A DNA stretch of 64,000 nt from Wurfbainia villosa (taxonomy: Eukaryota > Streptophyta > Magnoliopsida > Zingiberales > Zingiberaceae): the NCBI GenBank assembly GCA_025175895.1, contig CM045988.1, forward strand, positions 88,571,137 to 88,635,136, written 5' to 3'. Shown here piece after piece: positions 52,570 to 64,000 of this stretch. The position numbers and the translations under genes are program-made. Position 1 is the first letter of the stretch; each line of letters starts with the position of its first letter. The notes below the pieces were generated by a model. The model was not told the DNA's origin and made no database searches. It was given only the letters and a program-made list of their open reading frames with translations.

Positions 52570-52960
52570 AAAGGCATGGAATATATTCGTAGATGGCTCT
52601 TCAGGATCTACAGGCAGTGGTGTTGGTGTTCTATTAATTACCCCGGAGGGTGAAGAAACTCGATTAGCCGTTACCGGAATATCGGGCATCTAATAATGAA
52701 GGAATATGAAGCTATCCTAAGCGAGATTGCGGTGCTAAAGCGGTAGGGGCTTCTTCCATTGTGATCCACTCGGATTCCCAGTTGGTAATATCCCAACTTC
52801 AAGGTTCTTTTGCGGTTCGGGAGGAAAGGCTGCATAAGTACTTGAAAGCTTTTGAGAAAGAAAAAGCTCAATTTCATCAGGTCCTCTTGAAGCAAATCCC
52901 ATGAGAACCTGATATGAGAAGGCGGATGAATTGGCTCGGATGGCTAGCGCCGTGGGAGGA
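52570..52960 (+). pseudogene. Second (archaeal-type) RNase H
   Basis: Starts WNIFVDGSSGSTGSGVGVLL with the first catalytic Asp; after a frame change at about 52685 it continues (52750-52900) with SIVIHSDSQLVISQL, where the D of SDS is the third catalytic residue. A second RNase H placed here is a marker of Tat/Ogre elements. Confidence 0.85.
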
Positions 52961-53199
52961 ATAAAATCATCGGAGGCGATCGCGAGAATTCACACTTCCT
53001 TAGCAATATGCAACATAGAGGAGAGAGCCTTTTATCAAGCCTAATTCTTGATTGAGAACCGATATCATAGCTTATTTACGCGGAAAGATTCTGAAGGAAA
53101 ATTCAGCATCTACTTTAATACAGAGCCAAAGCGGTTCACCCTCTTAAATGAAGACACATAAGACCTCTTTCGGGCGACCCTTGTTAAAATGCCTAGGAA

Positions 53200-54256
53200 A
53201 TGAGGAGGCGGAATGGGTACTCCGTGAGATCCATGAAGGATGCTGCAGCAATCATTTAGGAGGGAGAGCTTTAGCAAGAAAGACCTTGTAGGATACTTTT
53301 GGCCTACTCTTCAACGATCGGCTCATATAGTGCAAAGTTGCATCGCTTGTCGAAACATAGAACTGCTGAGCGTTACCACCGAGTTAATGAAAGGTGTAGT
53401 CTCTTCCTGTCCTTTGACCAATGAGGAATGGATATAGTGGGTCCGATGCCAACGACACCTTTCTGAAGAGGTTTTATTGGTCATTGTGGATTATTTTCCA
53501 AATGGGTGGAGGCCGAGCCCTTAGCCAAAATTATTGAGAATCTGTAATACGTTCTTATGGAGAAATATCATTTGTCGGTATGGTATCCCTCGGAAAATAG
53601 TCAGTGATAATGGGCGACAGTTCCAAGGGAAAAAGATTCAAGAATGGTGCCAAAGTCTCAACATTCAGCAAGCTTTCACTTCGGTAGCTCACCCTCAAGC
53701 TAATGGACAAGTGGAGGTAACTAACGGGATCCTCATTCAAGGATTAAAGACCAAGTTGGGTGCTCGAGAGGCGGGTGGAAGAGCTACCAGCGTCTGTGGG
53801 CCTATCGAACCACACCTAAGGCAATGACGGGAGAGACTCCTTTAGTTTGGTATATGGGCGGAGGCCAGTTATTCCGGTCAGTTTTGTTGGATAGCGCTCG
53901 GGTAAAAGCATACGAGTCGGATCGGAACCAACTTATCCGAACCACCGAATTAGATCCGGTGGAGGAAAGGCGGAGATGGCGGAGTGAGCGAAATTTTACA
54001 AGCGAGAGTTAGAGCCTTTAATAAGAAAGTAGTGCCTCGGAGATTTCAAGAAGGAGATTGAGTTTTGCGTAAGGTCAATCCCCGAGATCTGGAAAGTTGG
54101 CTCCCAGCGGGAGGGACCCTACGAGATAACTTGTGGTGCGTCTGGTCGATATTATCGAAAAGGCGACCAAGGCAAAGAGCTTCCACGACCTTGGAACGCC
54201 CTTCACTGAAGCTCTTTCACATGTATAGAAATGAAATAGAAAAGGAGAAATTATGA
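53200..54256 (+). pseudogene. Gypsy integrase remnant
   Basis: HHCC finger: REIHEGCCSNHLGGRALARK (53220-53280) then SCIACR. Catalytic core: MDIVGPMP at about 53428, IVSDNGRQFQG at about 53595, and ANGQVEVTN at about 53700. The Asp of SDN and the Glu of VEV are separated by 35 residues, the D,D-35-E spacing. The C-terminal part has VLRKVNPRD and ends KLFHMYRNE at 54235. Breaks at about 53450, 53525 and 53780. Confidence 0.87.
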
Positions 54257-55898
54257 AACTTCGGAGGGTGTTTATTGAATTGATTATATCGATTAAATGT
54301 CAAGTGCTCTCTAAATTTCATTAAGGGGTTATTTACAAGGGCAATACGGTATTACCAATGAGTATTGAAGGAGAAATAGAAAAACAGAAAGGAAATTCCC
54401 GTTTCAGAATGAGATATTGTATTACAGCCTAAATCGTTCAGGAGGATAACGTTTGAACCCAGCCTCCCAATTTAAAGAAAATGAAGGATAAGTTGGAGGA
54501 GGTAATCCTTGGGCGACATCTTTAGCCGAGCGTCGTTGAATCGCGCATTAAAATAATGAGTCGCTCTGGCGGTTGGACGGTCGAGGCCGTTCTCGATGCC
54601 GCTCGCACTTTTCTTGTTGTTCGCGAAGATTTGGCACGCCCACATAGCGCCGTGACACCTCCATAATTGCGTCAACGAGGTGGAAACGTCATCACTCGAG
54701 AACTTTGGTCTGCCTGCACAAGGTGTGTCATCTCCACCGTATTTTGGCGCATGGAAGCTGAAATCCCCTCCACTGCTTCGGAATACGATCTGGTTCGGGC
54801 ATGTTCAGAGCTCATCCTCTGGAGGGAAGTCTCTTGCCTGTGTAGAAGGGCATGAGCATGCGCCCGGGAATTTATAAGGGAGGAGTTTTCTTGTACCTCC
54901 GTGCATAAACAGGTGCGAAGGTCCCCTATCTTATCTTGTGCTCGCTGATATTAAACCTGAAGGCGAGCGAGGGCGTTGGAATCTTGTTGCTTCCCCTTGA
55001 GGAGCTCTGCTACCTGCCCTTGAAGATGTATTAACTCTTGAGCCAAGGAAGATTACGTGTTAAGAGAGGCCATTGGATTTCTTCTTTGGGGGCCGAGTGG
55101 ATCGCCGGGCGTGATTGCGCCTTCAATCTGCAATAGTGTCGCATCCTCTGTATTTGTTGGTGGGCCTCGGCTAATTTCTCCCACCGGATAATTGGTGGAC
55201 AGAGTCGTTCGATTCTGAGCATTCGCTAAATCTTCCCGTTATTCGTTCCCATTCTTGGGCTTGAGTTGGTATTGGTGAAGGAGAACGATCCAATTCTGGT
55301 GGTTCAGGCCTACATGGGTTGAAGAGAAGAGAAATGGGTCGATTAAACAAAGCTAAGGAAATTGATTAAGAAAACGTGCATCGTGTCCAAAGCATGAAGC
55401 AGGCCTTCCATACGAGGAGTCATCTCCTCTAAGTTCGAGAATCCAAGACTCACAGGAGAAAGGGAAGAAGATGGGACGGATGATGCAAAGGAGGAATCTC
55501 ACTCGTAAAGGGAAGAATGGAGGCGATATTCGGTGGTGGAGAGAACAGAGAGAAGGAGGAGTCTCATTCAAAAGGTCCGTGGAAGTGGTGGTCAAGGGTG
55601 GTATATTCAGAGATGCGGAGAGAATGGGCGTCGCATTTATGCAGGAGGTGAAGTCGGAAGGAAAAATCAAGGAGGCTGATCGGAGGAGGGTCTGGAGAAG
55701 ATGAGATGATGAGCACCTGGGTCGGGAAGCCTTGATGAGGATTTTAGAAGTAGAAGGCTCTGATTAGGGTCTACTGAGGAAGAGGAGGACTCTTGAGCGA
55801 TAAAACGAAGGGAGGTTAGCGTGAAGGAATGTCAACCGCCATGGGTTCGAGAGAGGAATATGACGGGAGAAGGAGAAGACAGGGGCGGTATAATCTCT
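54257..55898 (-). pseudogene. Gypsy 3' region with antisense coding traces
   Basis: Coding-like composition on the minus strand: a coiled-coil-like stretch (EKLAEAHQQIQRMRHYCRLK at 55031-55222) and a Ser/Pro-rich stretch (55353-55670). Antisense frames between integrase and 3' LTR are known in Tat-type elements such as Grande. No function known; all pieces are short and frame-shifted. Confidence 0.4.
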
Positions 55899-58109
55899 TG
55901 TTAGTAATATATGAGGGATGTCCTAAGGTAATCGCCTTATGTATGAACCATTTATATGATAAATGAAGATTCACTATTTGAGTATACATGTTTAATGTAT
56001 TTGATTGGATCTTAAACTCATTTACTGAATGTCCACGATACGATTCACAGCATGAGAGAATTTGTGATTGGATCACAACTAGTGAGTATCTCTACATGTG
56101 TAATTGTGATGTATCTAATTATCCTAGTCGATGAATTGATGGATTTGGACACCATCAATTACGCCGAGACTAACGAGGTATACTCCTTGGTGTATCCAAG
56201 CGGTGATTCTCACGGAGACATTGTGATGTCGGAGTTAATCGTGGATGCTAGTTATGGTAACTAGTTCATTGGAGTGACCCGGTAGTAAGACTTCATATGA
56301 TTCTCTGCATATATAGATATGTCAATGAAGTTCTTCTTGTGGCTTAAGTGCGATGTTCCTTTGACTTGCGGTATTCAAGTCATCTTGATCATGGAGACTT
56401 ATGCTTTGACATCTTAAGCAAACATCTCTAAGGAGATGTGGACCCGGGATGATTGGGTATAAGTCGAAATGATCGAAAGGTGTTTGAATAGCCTATAAAG
56501 GATTCACCACTCCTTGCGAGGAGATGTATACCCATGGCCTCTCGTCGGATTGTTACTAAAGTCTTTGGCCAAAGCATTACATGTTTAGAGTAAAGTACTC
56601 TTCGATACATGTGCAAGAACTAGAATCAGTGGGGACGAGGAAATGATACTTAGGCTAGGTGTGACGTGAGTCGACCTAGTGGGGAGACACAATAGACTAT
56701 GTCTAACCAAGTGGGTATAAGATGAGTGAAGGAATGGGGCACGATTCATTCGAGCTCTTGAAGGGTTTGAAATAGTTACGGATCAAGTTGATCTTTTTTG
56801 GTTAATTGGGGATCATGATGTACTACTAGGTGCCACTCATGATCGCTCTATAATTAATGGTTAATTATAGACGGCCAACATAAACCGAGAACCTATTTGG
56901 TCACACGCACAACGAGTGTAATCCAAAGGATTTAAAACGAGCTTGAGAATGGGATTCTCAGACCGAGAGAAACTATGTTTGGTTGGACCAAACATAAGCG
57001 AGCATGAAATCGTTTCAGTCGCAATGGAAGCGTGGATGGGCCGTGTCTTATGAAGACATAATGGATGGACCAAAATGGTTTGGTTCTAATCCAATGGATA
57101 AGAATAAACCAAAGGGTTTGGTTTATTTTAAGCGAATGAACCAAAAGTTGGTTCGGTTCGTTTTAACTTAAAATAAACCATCATGGTTTGGTTTATTTTA
57201 ACTTATCTTAATGGAGGCGGGTTAACGGGCTTTATGGATATGATCCATTAACCATTAAGAGAATTAGTTCTCTATAAAAGAGGGCTTAATGGATAATTAA
57301 GCCCTAATCCACAACCCTAAGTTGCCTCCCACCTCTCCTTGGAGAAATTCGGAGCTAACTCTCCTCCTCCTTGCCGCCGCCCACCTTGAGGCTCCAACCG
57401 GCGTCTAGAAGGCTGATTCCTTCCCCCTCGCAGGCGTCGAGCTGCTGCCGGTTAGTGCTCCGGTGATCTCCTTCAAGTTTGGCATCAAGGTGAGCTCTAT
57501 CTCCCTTGGTTGGCCGGCGCCTATCACCTCCACCAAAGCTGTCCAGTTTTCTGGACAGCTTGTTCTCCTCTCGTCGGAGCGTCGTTTGGACGACGGTTAG
57601 TGCTCCGACAGCAGCTAACATACCGGGAATTTGATCTCCGGTAATCCTCTGAGGTGGAGGACGAAGGATTCGTCAATCGGTTGACGAATACCTCTCCGGA
57701 GAAGCAAGTCTTGAGGACTTGTTTTAGGTCCGAATTTGGATTCGGATCGTGATCATCTCTCGATCACGTCGTCTTCAACACGAGGCTAGTAACCCGTACG
57801 AAGACGAAGCTCGTGGCTTGGCGAAGTCATCCCGAGGAGCTCGGCGTGGATACGGATAGAGACGATTCTTACGAGGATCGTTCCGGTTGATGCCGTTCCC
57901 GCTACACGTCATACGAAAGGTATAACGTAGTTTAATTTCCTTTTATTGCAATTTTAATTTACGGTTATGTCTACACTTGTTGTAATAGCATGCGTGTGTT
58001 GTGTGTGTTGTAATAAATAGGAGTATTTATTATTTTTATTGCTTCCGCTGTGCTCATGTTTACGAAACATGATCGAACACACACACGCCGCGGTGCCGGA
58101 AACCCAACA
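55899..58109 (+). repeat. Solo LTR of the copia family found at 3.6-15.5 kb
   Basis: TGTTAGTAATATATGAGGG...GAAACCCAACA, 2211 bp, full-length match to the LTRs at 3646 and 13387. TATA-like CTCTATAAAAGAGG at about 57258. Flanks TCTCT and CCTCT suggest a 5-bp duplication with one change. No primer site or coding region adjoins it. It is better preserved than the copies at 3.6-15.5 kb. Confidence 0.9.
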
Positions 58110-58720
58110 CCTCTATCATCGGCGGACATGAAAGCATCTCCTTCCCAGATGCATCCCCAGGTTGTGGGGAAGAAGAAGGCGATTTCTGAACGTCATTGGC
58201 GGAAGGAGGCAAAGGGGGAAAGTTAGGGCTCATACAGGTAGGAGGAAGTGAAGAGGGACTGATGACCCCAACTTCCTTCGAGATGGGGGTAGCGAAAGTT
58301 ACCGAAGGAGGAGAGGAGAACGGCGGGGTGATTCCCTGATGGTGATCGAAGGAGGTGAAGAAGAAGAAGCTAAGGGCTGACCGACACCCCGTTTACGATT
58401 CGTGTAGCGGCCCGCTATTTCCTGGAAGAAGGTGGAATGCATCTCGGATATCTAAAAATAACGAAAGACGAGGAACCAGGAAGGAAAGATCGAAGAAACG
58501 AGATTTGGCGGCGGAGGAGCAAGCAGGCGAAGAAGAGGAAGACCAAAAGGTGAAAGGATGAAGATAGCAGAAAAAACGAGGATGAAAGAGTCCCCTATAA
58601 AAAGAGGAAGAATGGGCTTGCAGCTGTTAATGGGCTTCACGTCGGTAGTGAAAGGGAAAGAAGGATTTATTTTTCCTAAATAGCCCATTATATACAAAAA
58701 TGTTATCCCCGCAGAGCGAA
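58110..58720 (-). pseudogene. Gypsy 3' region continued (antisense traces)
   Basis: GA-rich on + (CT-rich on -), continuing the Ser/Pro-rich antisense composition seen before 55899. An ATG-rich short frame at 58355-58561 is probably compositional. Confidence 0.35.
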
Positions 58721-58724
58721 AGTT

Positions 58725-60110
58725 ATCCCCGTGTGGTGGTGGAACGGAAGAACCGAGAGTCCTCGGTTACTATTTACTCTATATACAAAATGCTATCCCA
58801 GAGCTGAAGTTATCCCGTGTGGTGGTGGAGCGGAAGAACCGAGACTCCTCGGTTACTATTTACTCTATATACAAAATGCTATCTCATGAGATCCCGTGTG
58901 GTGGTGGAATGGAAGAACCGAGACTCCTCGGTTACTATTTACTCTATATAAAATGCTATCCTCCAGAGCGAAAGTTATCCCGTGTGGTGGTGGAGCGGAA
59001 GAGAACCGAGATTCCTCGGACTATTACTCTATATACAAAATGCTATCCCATGAGCGAAGTTATCCCGTGTGGTGGTGGAACGGAAGAACCGAGACTCTTC
59101 GATTACTATTTACTCTATATAAAAAATGCTATCCCCGCAGAGCTGAAGTTATCCCGTGTGGTGGTGGAACGGAAGAACCGAGACTCCTCGGTTACTATTT
59201 ACTCAGATAAAAATGCTATCCTCGCAGAGCTAAGCTATCCCCGTGTGGTGGTGGAAAGGAATAACCGAGACTCCTCGGTTACTATTTACTCTATATACAA
59301 AATGCTATCCCCGCAGAGCGGAAGTTTATCCCCGTGTGGTGGTGGAACGGAAGAACCGAGACTACTCGGTTACTATTTACTCTATATACAAAATGCTATC
59401 CCCGCAGAGCGGAAGTTATCCCCGTGTGGTGGTGGAACGGAAGAACCGAGACTCCTCGGTTACTATTTACTCTATATACAAAATGCTATCCCCGCAGAGC
59501 GGAAGTAATCCCCGTGTGGTGGTGGAACGGAAGAACCGAGACTCCTCGGTTACTATTTACTCTATATCCAAAATCCTATCCCATGAGAAGTTATCCCCGT
59601 GTGGTGGTGGAACGGAAGAACCGAGACTCCTCGGTTACTATTTACTCTATATACAAAATGCTATCCCCGCAGAGCGGAAGTCATCCCCGTGTGGTGGTGG
59701 AACGGAAGAACCAAGACTTCTCGGTTACTATTTACTCTATATACAAAATGCTATCCCCGCAGAGCGGAAGTCATCCCCGTGTGGTGGTGGAACGGAAGAA
59801 CCAAGACTTCTCGGTTACTATTTACTCTATATACAAAATGCTATCCCCGCAGAGCGGAAGTTATCCCCGTGTGGTGGTGGAACGGAAGAACCGAGACTCC
59901 TCGGTTACTATTTACTCTATATACAAAATGTATATTGAGAGCGGAAGTTATCCCCGTGTGGTGGTGGAACGGGAGAACCGGGATTCCTCGGTTACTACTT
60001 ACTTTATGTGCAAATTGCTATCCCCGCAGAGCGGAAGATATCCCCGTGTGGTGGTGGAACGGAAGAACCGAGATTCCTCGGTTATTATTTATTCTATGTC
60101 TCAGTTGCTT
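58725..60110 (+). repeat. Tandem repeat, 16 units of about 90 bp
   Basis: GTGTGGTGGTGG starts at 58731, 58817, 58896, 58982, 59067, 59156, 59243, 59334, 59424, 59514, 59599, 59689, 59779, 59869, 59956 and 60046. Central units are exactly 90 bp, outer ones 79-91. Each unit has a CCGAGACTCCTCGG hairpin (5-bp stem), a TTTACTCTATATACAAAATG stretch and CCCCGCAGAGCGGAAG. Units 8-14 are nearly identical, so expansion is recent or ongoing. Such arrays in the 3' region of Tat/Ogre elements are known seeds of satellites. Confidence 0.93.
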
Positions 60111-60119
60111 GTATTAATC

Positions 60120-60990
60120 AACTTTATATGGTTGTATTCTTGTGTCATAGCAGAGTCGGCTCGTCTAAGGGGTCTATATACCCAGCAGATTGAAAATACG
60201 GGAGAGCCGAAATATGCCCCAAATTACATGTAAATACAAAAGGAGTAAAGAGTAGTCTGACTCGAAGGTCTGGAGGAAGGAGATAAACTAGGGAAGTTCG
60301 ATGATGGAGAACTACATACTCGACCATCTACAAGGAGAAACAACAAAAGAAACCCTAATACATCTAGGGTATTACAATTCTTTGTTAGGCGGAACGGATG
60401 GAGTTTCCTTGCGCGGTCGGGGTTGGCGCAGTAGCTGCTGAAGATAAGACTACTTCAAGAAGATTTGCCTGGACAGTTCTTTTTGGGACCCTATCAGTTG
60501 TTGACGCAGGGAACGATTATGGGCGGAAGTTTCCTCCAGCTGTTGCCGTAAACACTTCACTTGTTCCTCCAAGATGGCTATGTATCGGCGGTCATTTATC
60601 TGTTCTTTGGAAGGCGAGGAATCACGCCTGTTCCGATATTCATCCGTCTACGCAAGCAAAGGAAAAAGGAGAATGGTGGAAGCTATCGTAAAGGTAGGTG
60701 GGTTTTATGGCGGCGAAGGGAAGAGTGCATTCATTGGTAGGAGGCGTGAGAACCATAAATGCCGATCTGAAGAGGAAAGCGTGGGGGCGATGCGGGAAGG
60801 TTGGCGGGACTACAATCATAATTAAGAGGGTTGCGAATCCCGAGACATGATAGAGGAAGATATGTTCAGATCAGATTACTATCCTTTTGGAAGACAAAAG
60901 CCTTACTTCTACGGGAAAAAGACAAAAACAGATATCATTTGCCTCCCTTATTTTTTTTTATTAACATATTTGAAACGAGTACATTAACTT
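60120..60990 (-). pseudogene. Antisense coiled-coil segment
   Basis: On the minus strand about 60430-60680 reads EEQVKCLRQQLEETSAHNRS and LRQQLIGSQKELSRQ, a clear coiled coil, interrupted by a stop. The rest (60120-60420, 60700-60990) shows nothing I can assign. Confidence 0.45.
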
Positions 60991-60993
60991 GAT

Positions 60994-61611
60994 CTACAAA
61001 GATTTTCCATGATCACTCCTAACAGATGAAGCGGGAGATGTCTCTTTGGGGGGAGAAGGAGCTAATATAACTCTGAAGCGTTCGCCTTGGGGTGGAGGAA
61101 GAACTAGTGGACCTTCATCGAAAGGGGAAGGACGAGTCCTCGTCGGGGGAACTGGGACGAAAGCCAACGCGGGCGGAAGTGAAGGAAGTTCATCAACGGC
61201 GCGGGGGTCTCCCACTGTGTACTTCCAGGTGAAGGGGGGATTCCATACCCTGTTGCGGAAGGAGGGGAAAGGAGCGCGGAAGGATCTCCCCGCTGGAGGG
61301 GTGGGAGTTGGACCGAAAGGCGGAAAAGGTAGGGGATGGAAGACTGAAGTGGCGATTGATCGGGTCTCCGAATCTGCATCATCCTCAGAAACCCAGTCCT
61401 GTATTTCAAAAGATTCTGATTCCGAAGAAATTTCAATGGGATACCCTGCCGAAGCCATGATGGTAAGATAACAGGACGAAGACAAGGGGGACGAAGGACT
61501 TATAATGGAAGGAGAATGGCGAAAAGTTACGGGAAGGGGAGAAGACGAAGAGGCTGGCATCTTTTCCGAAGCTGGAGGAAGGATAGGAAAAATCAACGGG
61601 CAAAAGGCCAT
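60994..61611 (-). pseudogene. Antisense proline/serine-rich reading frame, 205 residues
   Basis: Uninterrupted on the minus strand. Low-complexity Ser/Pro start (KMPASSSSPLPVTFRHSPS), an acidic SESESFEIQDWVSEDDADSE block, and a Pro-rich second half (PFGPTPTPPAGRS, PVPPTRTRPSPF). No domain recognised. Its length and even composition suggest past coding, as in antisense genes of Tat-type elements. Confidence 0.45.
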
Positions 61612-62163
61612 TTAAAGTGATGTCCGAACCAAAATCAGGGCGGATGTGGATACTAGTAGGCAAAATCCCGTAAGAGAGCCCCGAACCAGCCAGGCGATGG
61701 CGTTATATGGTATGGGTAAAGAAATAACAAGGGAAAGCTCAAAATTGGTCCAGAAACCCCGACTCGCTAGAGAACACGCAAGGACCGTAATGGGATGTAT
61801 ATATTGATAAGAGTCGGCTTAACAAGAAAGAAAAAGTTATTACCAAAAAAGACGAGATTACAACTCAAATCACTCGAGAACATTTAGCCAACGCCGTCTG
61901 AGATCTAAGTGGTGGTGTCCACGCCGGAGGTGGATATCCTTGTTCGGCGTTTTGAGCTCTGACCCTCGAAGCCTAATATAAAGAGATCTACCCCTTTCTT
62001 GACATAGCCTCTTGAGGTCGGCTTCTGCTCCTTTAATTGGTCATGATATTGAGCCACGAGTTTGACTTTCCGATTTGATCGCCAAAGCATCTCTCTCGGT
62101 GCGCCTTTATAGCTCAGTCCTAAATTTGAAAGGGCTTGAATACTCCTGTTGGAGGGTGGATTG
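61612..62163. other. Unassigned stretch between antisense frames
   Basis: No open frame over 61 residues on either strand and no repeat. May contain an intron or lesions of the antisense gene. Confidence 0.3.
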
Positions 62164-62963
62164 CTACTGGGCCACCGGTGATAAGGTTCGGGGAAGAGCC
62201 GTTATTGCAGAGGAAAGTTCCTGACACTTCTTTGCACAGGATTCCCGAGTAATGGCCCAGGCTTGACGTTCCAGGTTAAGGCGATTGCATTCTTGTTGAA
62301 GCTGTGAGATAGTAGCCGCAGAGTCAGCATCCTTGATCATGGCATCCATAAGATATTTTTTGTATTCCTTGACTCCCGAGCCAATTCATCTACTTGTTGC
62401 AGTTCACTGGATTGGAGAAAAATCCGCTGCTCCAAGTCCTCGTTCTTTCGCTGCAGCTCCTCTTTCTCGCTCCGTACCAGGGCTAGCTGCATCATCGCTT
62501 CCTCGCATTGGCCCCTCATATCGGTTTCCTTCGCCTCTTGCTCGCTCAGTTGCTGAACGAGCTTTTTCTGTTGTGACACGGAGGCGAAGTGGCGAGTTTC
62601 CACGGTAGATTGAAAGCGGGCCAGCCGAGTGACCATCTTATCATGCTGAGCGGCGGCCTGCAGGGGAAAGACTATCATTACAAATTGGCATATAGTAATA
62701 CTTACGGTAAAGAGAAAAGGGAGAAATAAGAGATACCTCAGCAAGTAGCTTGCCCACTTGCTCGCATGGGCCTTATCACTTTGGTGATTAAAGAATTTCA
62801 CCTCCGAGGGGTGCCGAATTTGCAGCAGGGACCCTAACGTGACCCTCGGAGGAACAGGAAGGGAGGGGTCTTCCCCTTCGGAGGAGGTTGGAGGCCTGAT
62901 ACGGCGAAGGGGGGAGGGAGCAGCCCTTAGGTCCGAAGGAACAGGAGCTTGGAGTGGCTCCAC
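62164..62963 (-). pseudogene. Antisense coiled-coil reading frame (about 208 residues plus a shifted 61)
   Basis: Minus-strand frame 62337-62963. Its Pro/Ser-rich N-terminal part is followed from residue 110 by a long coiled coil (QQKKLVQQLSEQEAKETDMR, SEKEELQRKNEDLEQRIFLQ, SSELQQVDELARESR). The coil continues in another frame at 62164-62349 (ISQLQQECNRLNLERQAW). Coiled-coil proteins of this kind are annotated as putative gypsy-type transposon proteins in plants. A hydrophobic stretch near residue 85-100 may be translated intron. Confidence 0.5.
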
Positions 62964-63336
62964 ATGAGAAGGTGGAGGTGAATTTTGCGCCGAGGGGGAG
63001 GAGTGAAGAAAATGAGAAGGAGAATCCCTCCTTGAGGAGATGGAGAATAGGCGGGGAGGTAGTACCTTCTCTTCGTGGTTCGTAAATGGTCGGTGAGACC
63101 ACAGTGGATCCGAGTTGAGGAGATGGTAGATGAGCTTGAGGCTCCTTTCTTAGCAGCCATGGCTTTTTAGGAGGTGGCCTTGTGGGTTTGCCTCTGTTAG
63201 CTGCTGCCTTCTTCTTCTTAGCAGCCTCGATCGACTCCCCTTCCACCAGAGCCTTCTGCATCAAATTATCTACAAAATATACTGGTAAGAAAGATGGATG
63301 ACCTAAAAATGAAGTCACATTGCAGATAAATGTCAC
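62964..63336 (-). pseudogene. Antisense basic/proline-rich segment
   Basis: Reads EAAKKKKAAANRGKPTRPPP followed by KKPWLLRK, a basic stretch resembling a nuclear-localisation signal, in the open frame 62788-63336. It lies upstream (in antisense sense) of the coiled coil. Confidence 0.4.
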
Positions 63337-63439
63337 CCTACCTACAACTACAAAGTGTCGTCGGAGGTAGAGGAGACAATCAAAATGGCGCTAGAGGAGT
63401 CTCTCTAGCAGATGGTTCGAACAGTAGTGTAGCTCCCCT

Positions 63440-63900
63440 AAAACTCTATACACCTCCAGGAAAGGACATTTGGTCCTCATTTCCCGGAAGGAAGGCAATT
63501 CGGGAAGGTCTACTTTCCAAATATCGAGGTAAAGGCTCCGGAAGCTCTACAAAGAAGTATAGTGCTTCCCAGCCCTTGTGGGAAGTAGGCAGGTTCACCA
63601 GAAATTGGCAGTCTGAACGACTAGACAAATAGAAGAGGTCTGCCTTAGAAGACTTTAATTGGAAGAAGCAATGGAATAGTTTTGGGGTCAAAGGAGGTTG
63701 AATGTTGGAACATCTGTGGGCTCCCGATAGAATTCGGAAGGAGTTGGGGGTGAATTGGTTCGGGGTAATCTGTAGAAGTCTAGGAGGTCCAAGTAGACCT
63801 GTGGTGCCGGCAAAGATAGGCCATTAAAGAATTGTTCAGAGAAAAAGCATGTCAAACCAGGAGGAGGAATATGAGGCCAATGCACGACAGTCGTGAAACA
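63440..63900 (-). pseudogene. Antisense segment resembling the gypsy-type transposon domain
   Basis: Minus strand reads PPGLTCFFSEQFFNGLSLPA, QVYLDLLDFYRLPRTNSPPT (63688-63885) and, in another frame, GWEALYFFVELPEP (63446-63691). The pattern 'hydrophobic - F - LP - Q - ... - P - ... - F' recalls PF04195 (putative gypsy-type transposon domain). Weak match, broken frames. Confidence 0.4.
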
Positions 63901-64000
63901 AAGATTTTATAGAAGGATCTATGTAGTCGTTCTTGATATTAAAGAAATAATGGTTACAATCTAAGCTGGGTTATGGTATGTTCATACCCGGTGGTGGAGA

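Larger units (their letters stand above)
49000..64000 (+). mobile_element. Ty3-gypsy retrotransposon of Tat/Ogre type, decayed, runs off the window
   Basis: Domain order on +: primer site, gag, protease, RT, RNase H, second (archaeal-type) RNase H, integrase (to about 54256). A long non-pol 3' region follows, with antisense reading frames and a 16-unit tandem repeat. The double RNase H and the long 3' region define the Tat/Ogre group. A copia-family solo LTR interrupts the 3' region (55899-58109). No 3' LTR is visible before 64000, so the extent, and whether 60-64 kb belongs to one or two elements, is uncertain. Confidence 0.7.

Noticed and set aside
58819..60233. Long plus-strand open frames of 229, 231, 299 and 172 residues as repeat-protein genes
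   Set aside because: They overlap in different frames over the same tandem array and reflect a 90-bp unit without stops; no start context or domain supports translation.

Overview
The window is from a flowering-plant nuclear genome. Evidence: a many-exon ERD6-like sugar transporter with GT-AG introns, integrated badnavirus-like (Caulimoviridae) DNA, Ty1-copia and Ty3-gypsy (Tat/Ogre-type) retrotransposons, Au-type SINEs, and a Ulp1-protease gene of the kind plant transposons carry. I cannot name the species. About 2% of the 64 kb looks like intact host coding sequence; most of the rest is layered mobile and viral DNA.

Host gene (260-38309, +). Seventeen exons give an uninterrupted 423-residue C-terminal part of an ERD6-like MFS transporter; the first exon or exons lie left of the window. 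All visible exons are clean and in phase. The intron between the PESPRWL exon and the next is 29.8 kb (2894-32695), because it has absorbed nearly everything between 2.9 and 32.5 kb.

Inside that intron, left to right: a TIR element (2968-3583); the cut-off end of a viral genome (3589-3645); an 11.9-kb Ty1-copia element (3646-15538) with a 5-bp target duplication, inserted in the viral leader and itself carrying a nested TRIM (3909-4519) and an inverted LTR of its own family (8460-10540); the rest of a roughly 7.2-kb badnavirus-like genome in minus orientation (15539-22780); a 48-bp spacer; a second roughly 7.2-kb genome in plus orientation (22829-30067); a scrambled mosaic of viral pieces (30068-31097); and two Au-like SINEs (31995-32162 and 32259-32431), each with target duplications. 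The two viral arms form a head-to-head inverted repeat of about 7 kb. They share two stop codons and end at the same viral position, just before the tRNA-Met primer site, so they probably came from one defective genome by inverted duplication. Transcription of the host intron would give a very long hairpin RNA, a candidate source of antiviral small RNAs.

Right of the transporter: an Ulp1/C48-like gene with conserved splice sites but several breaks (39108-42180); about 5 kb of hairpin-rich repeats (42350-47390) resembling CACTA subterminal arrays, including a tandem repeat of exactly 298 bp; then a decayed Tat/Ogre-type gypsy element (about 48 kb to beyond the window end). The gypsy element shows gag, protease, RT, RNase H, a second RNase H and a D,D-35-E integrase on +. 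It then has a long 3' region with a 16-unit repeat of about 90 bp, antisense coiled-coil and proline-rich reading frames, and a solo LTR of the same copia family (55899-58109).

Limits: element ages, copy numbers and the completeness of the transporter's 5' end cannot be judged here. Several stretches (about 6.8-14 kb, 15.9-17.8 kb, 22.9-24.9 kb and near 42.9 and 45.2 kb) show unusual CpG-creating lesions that may be consensus errors.
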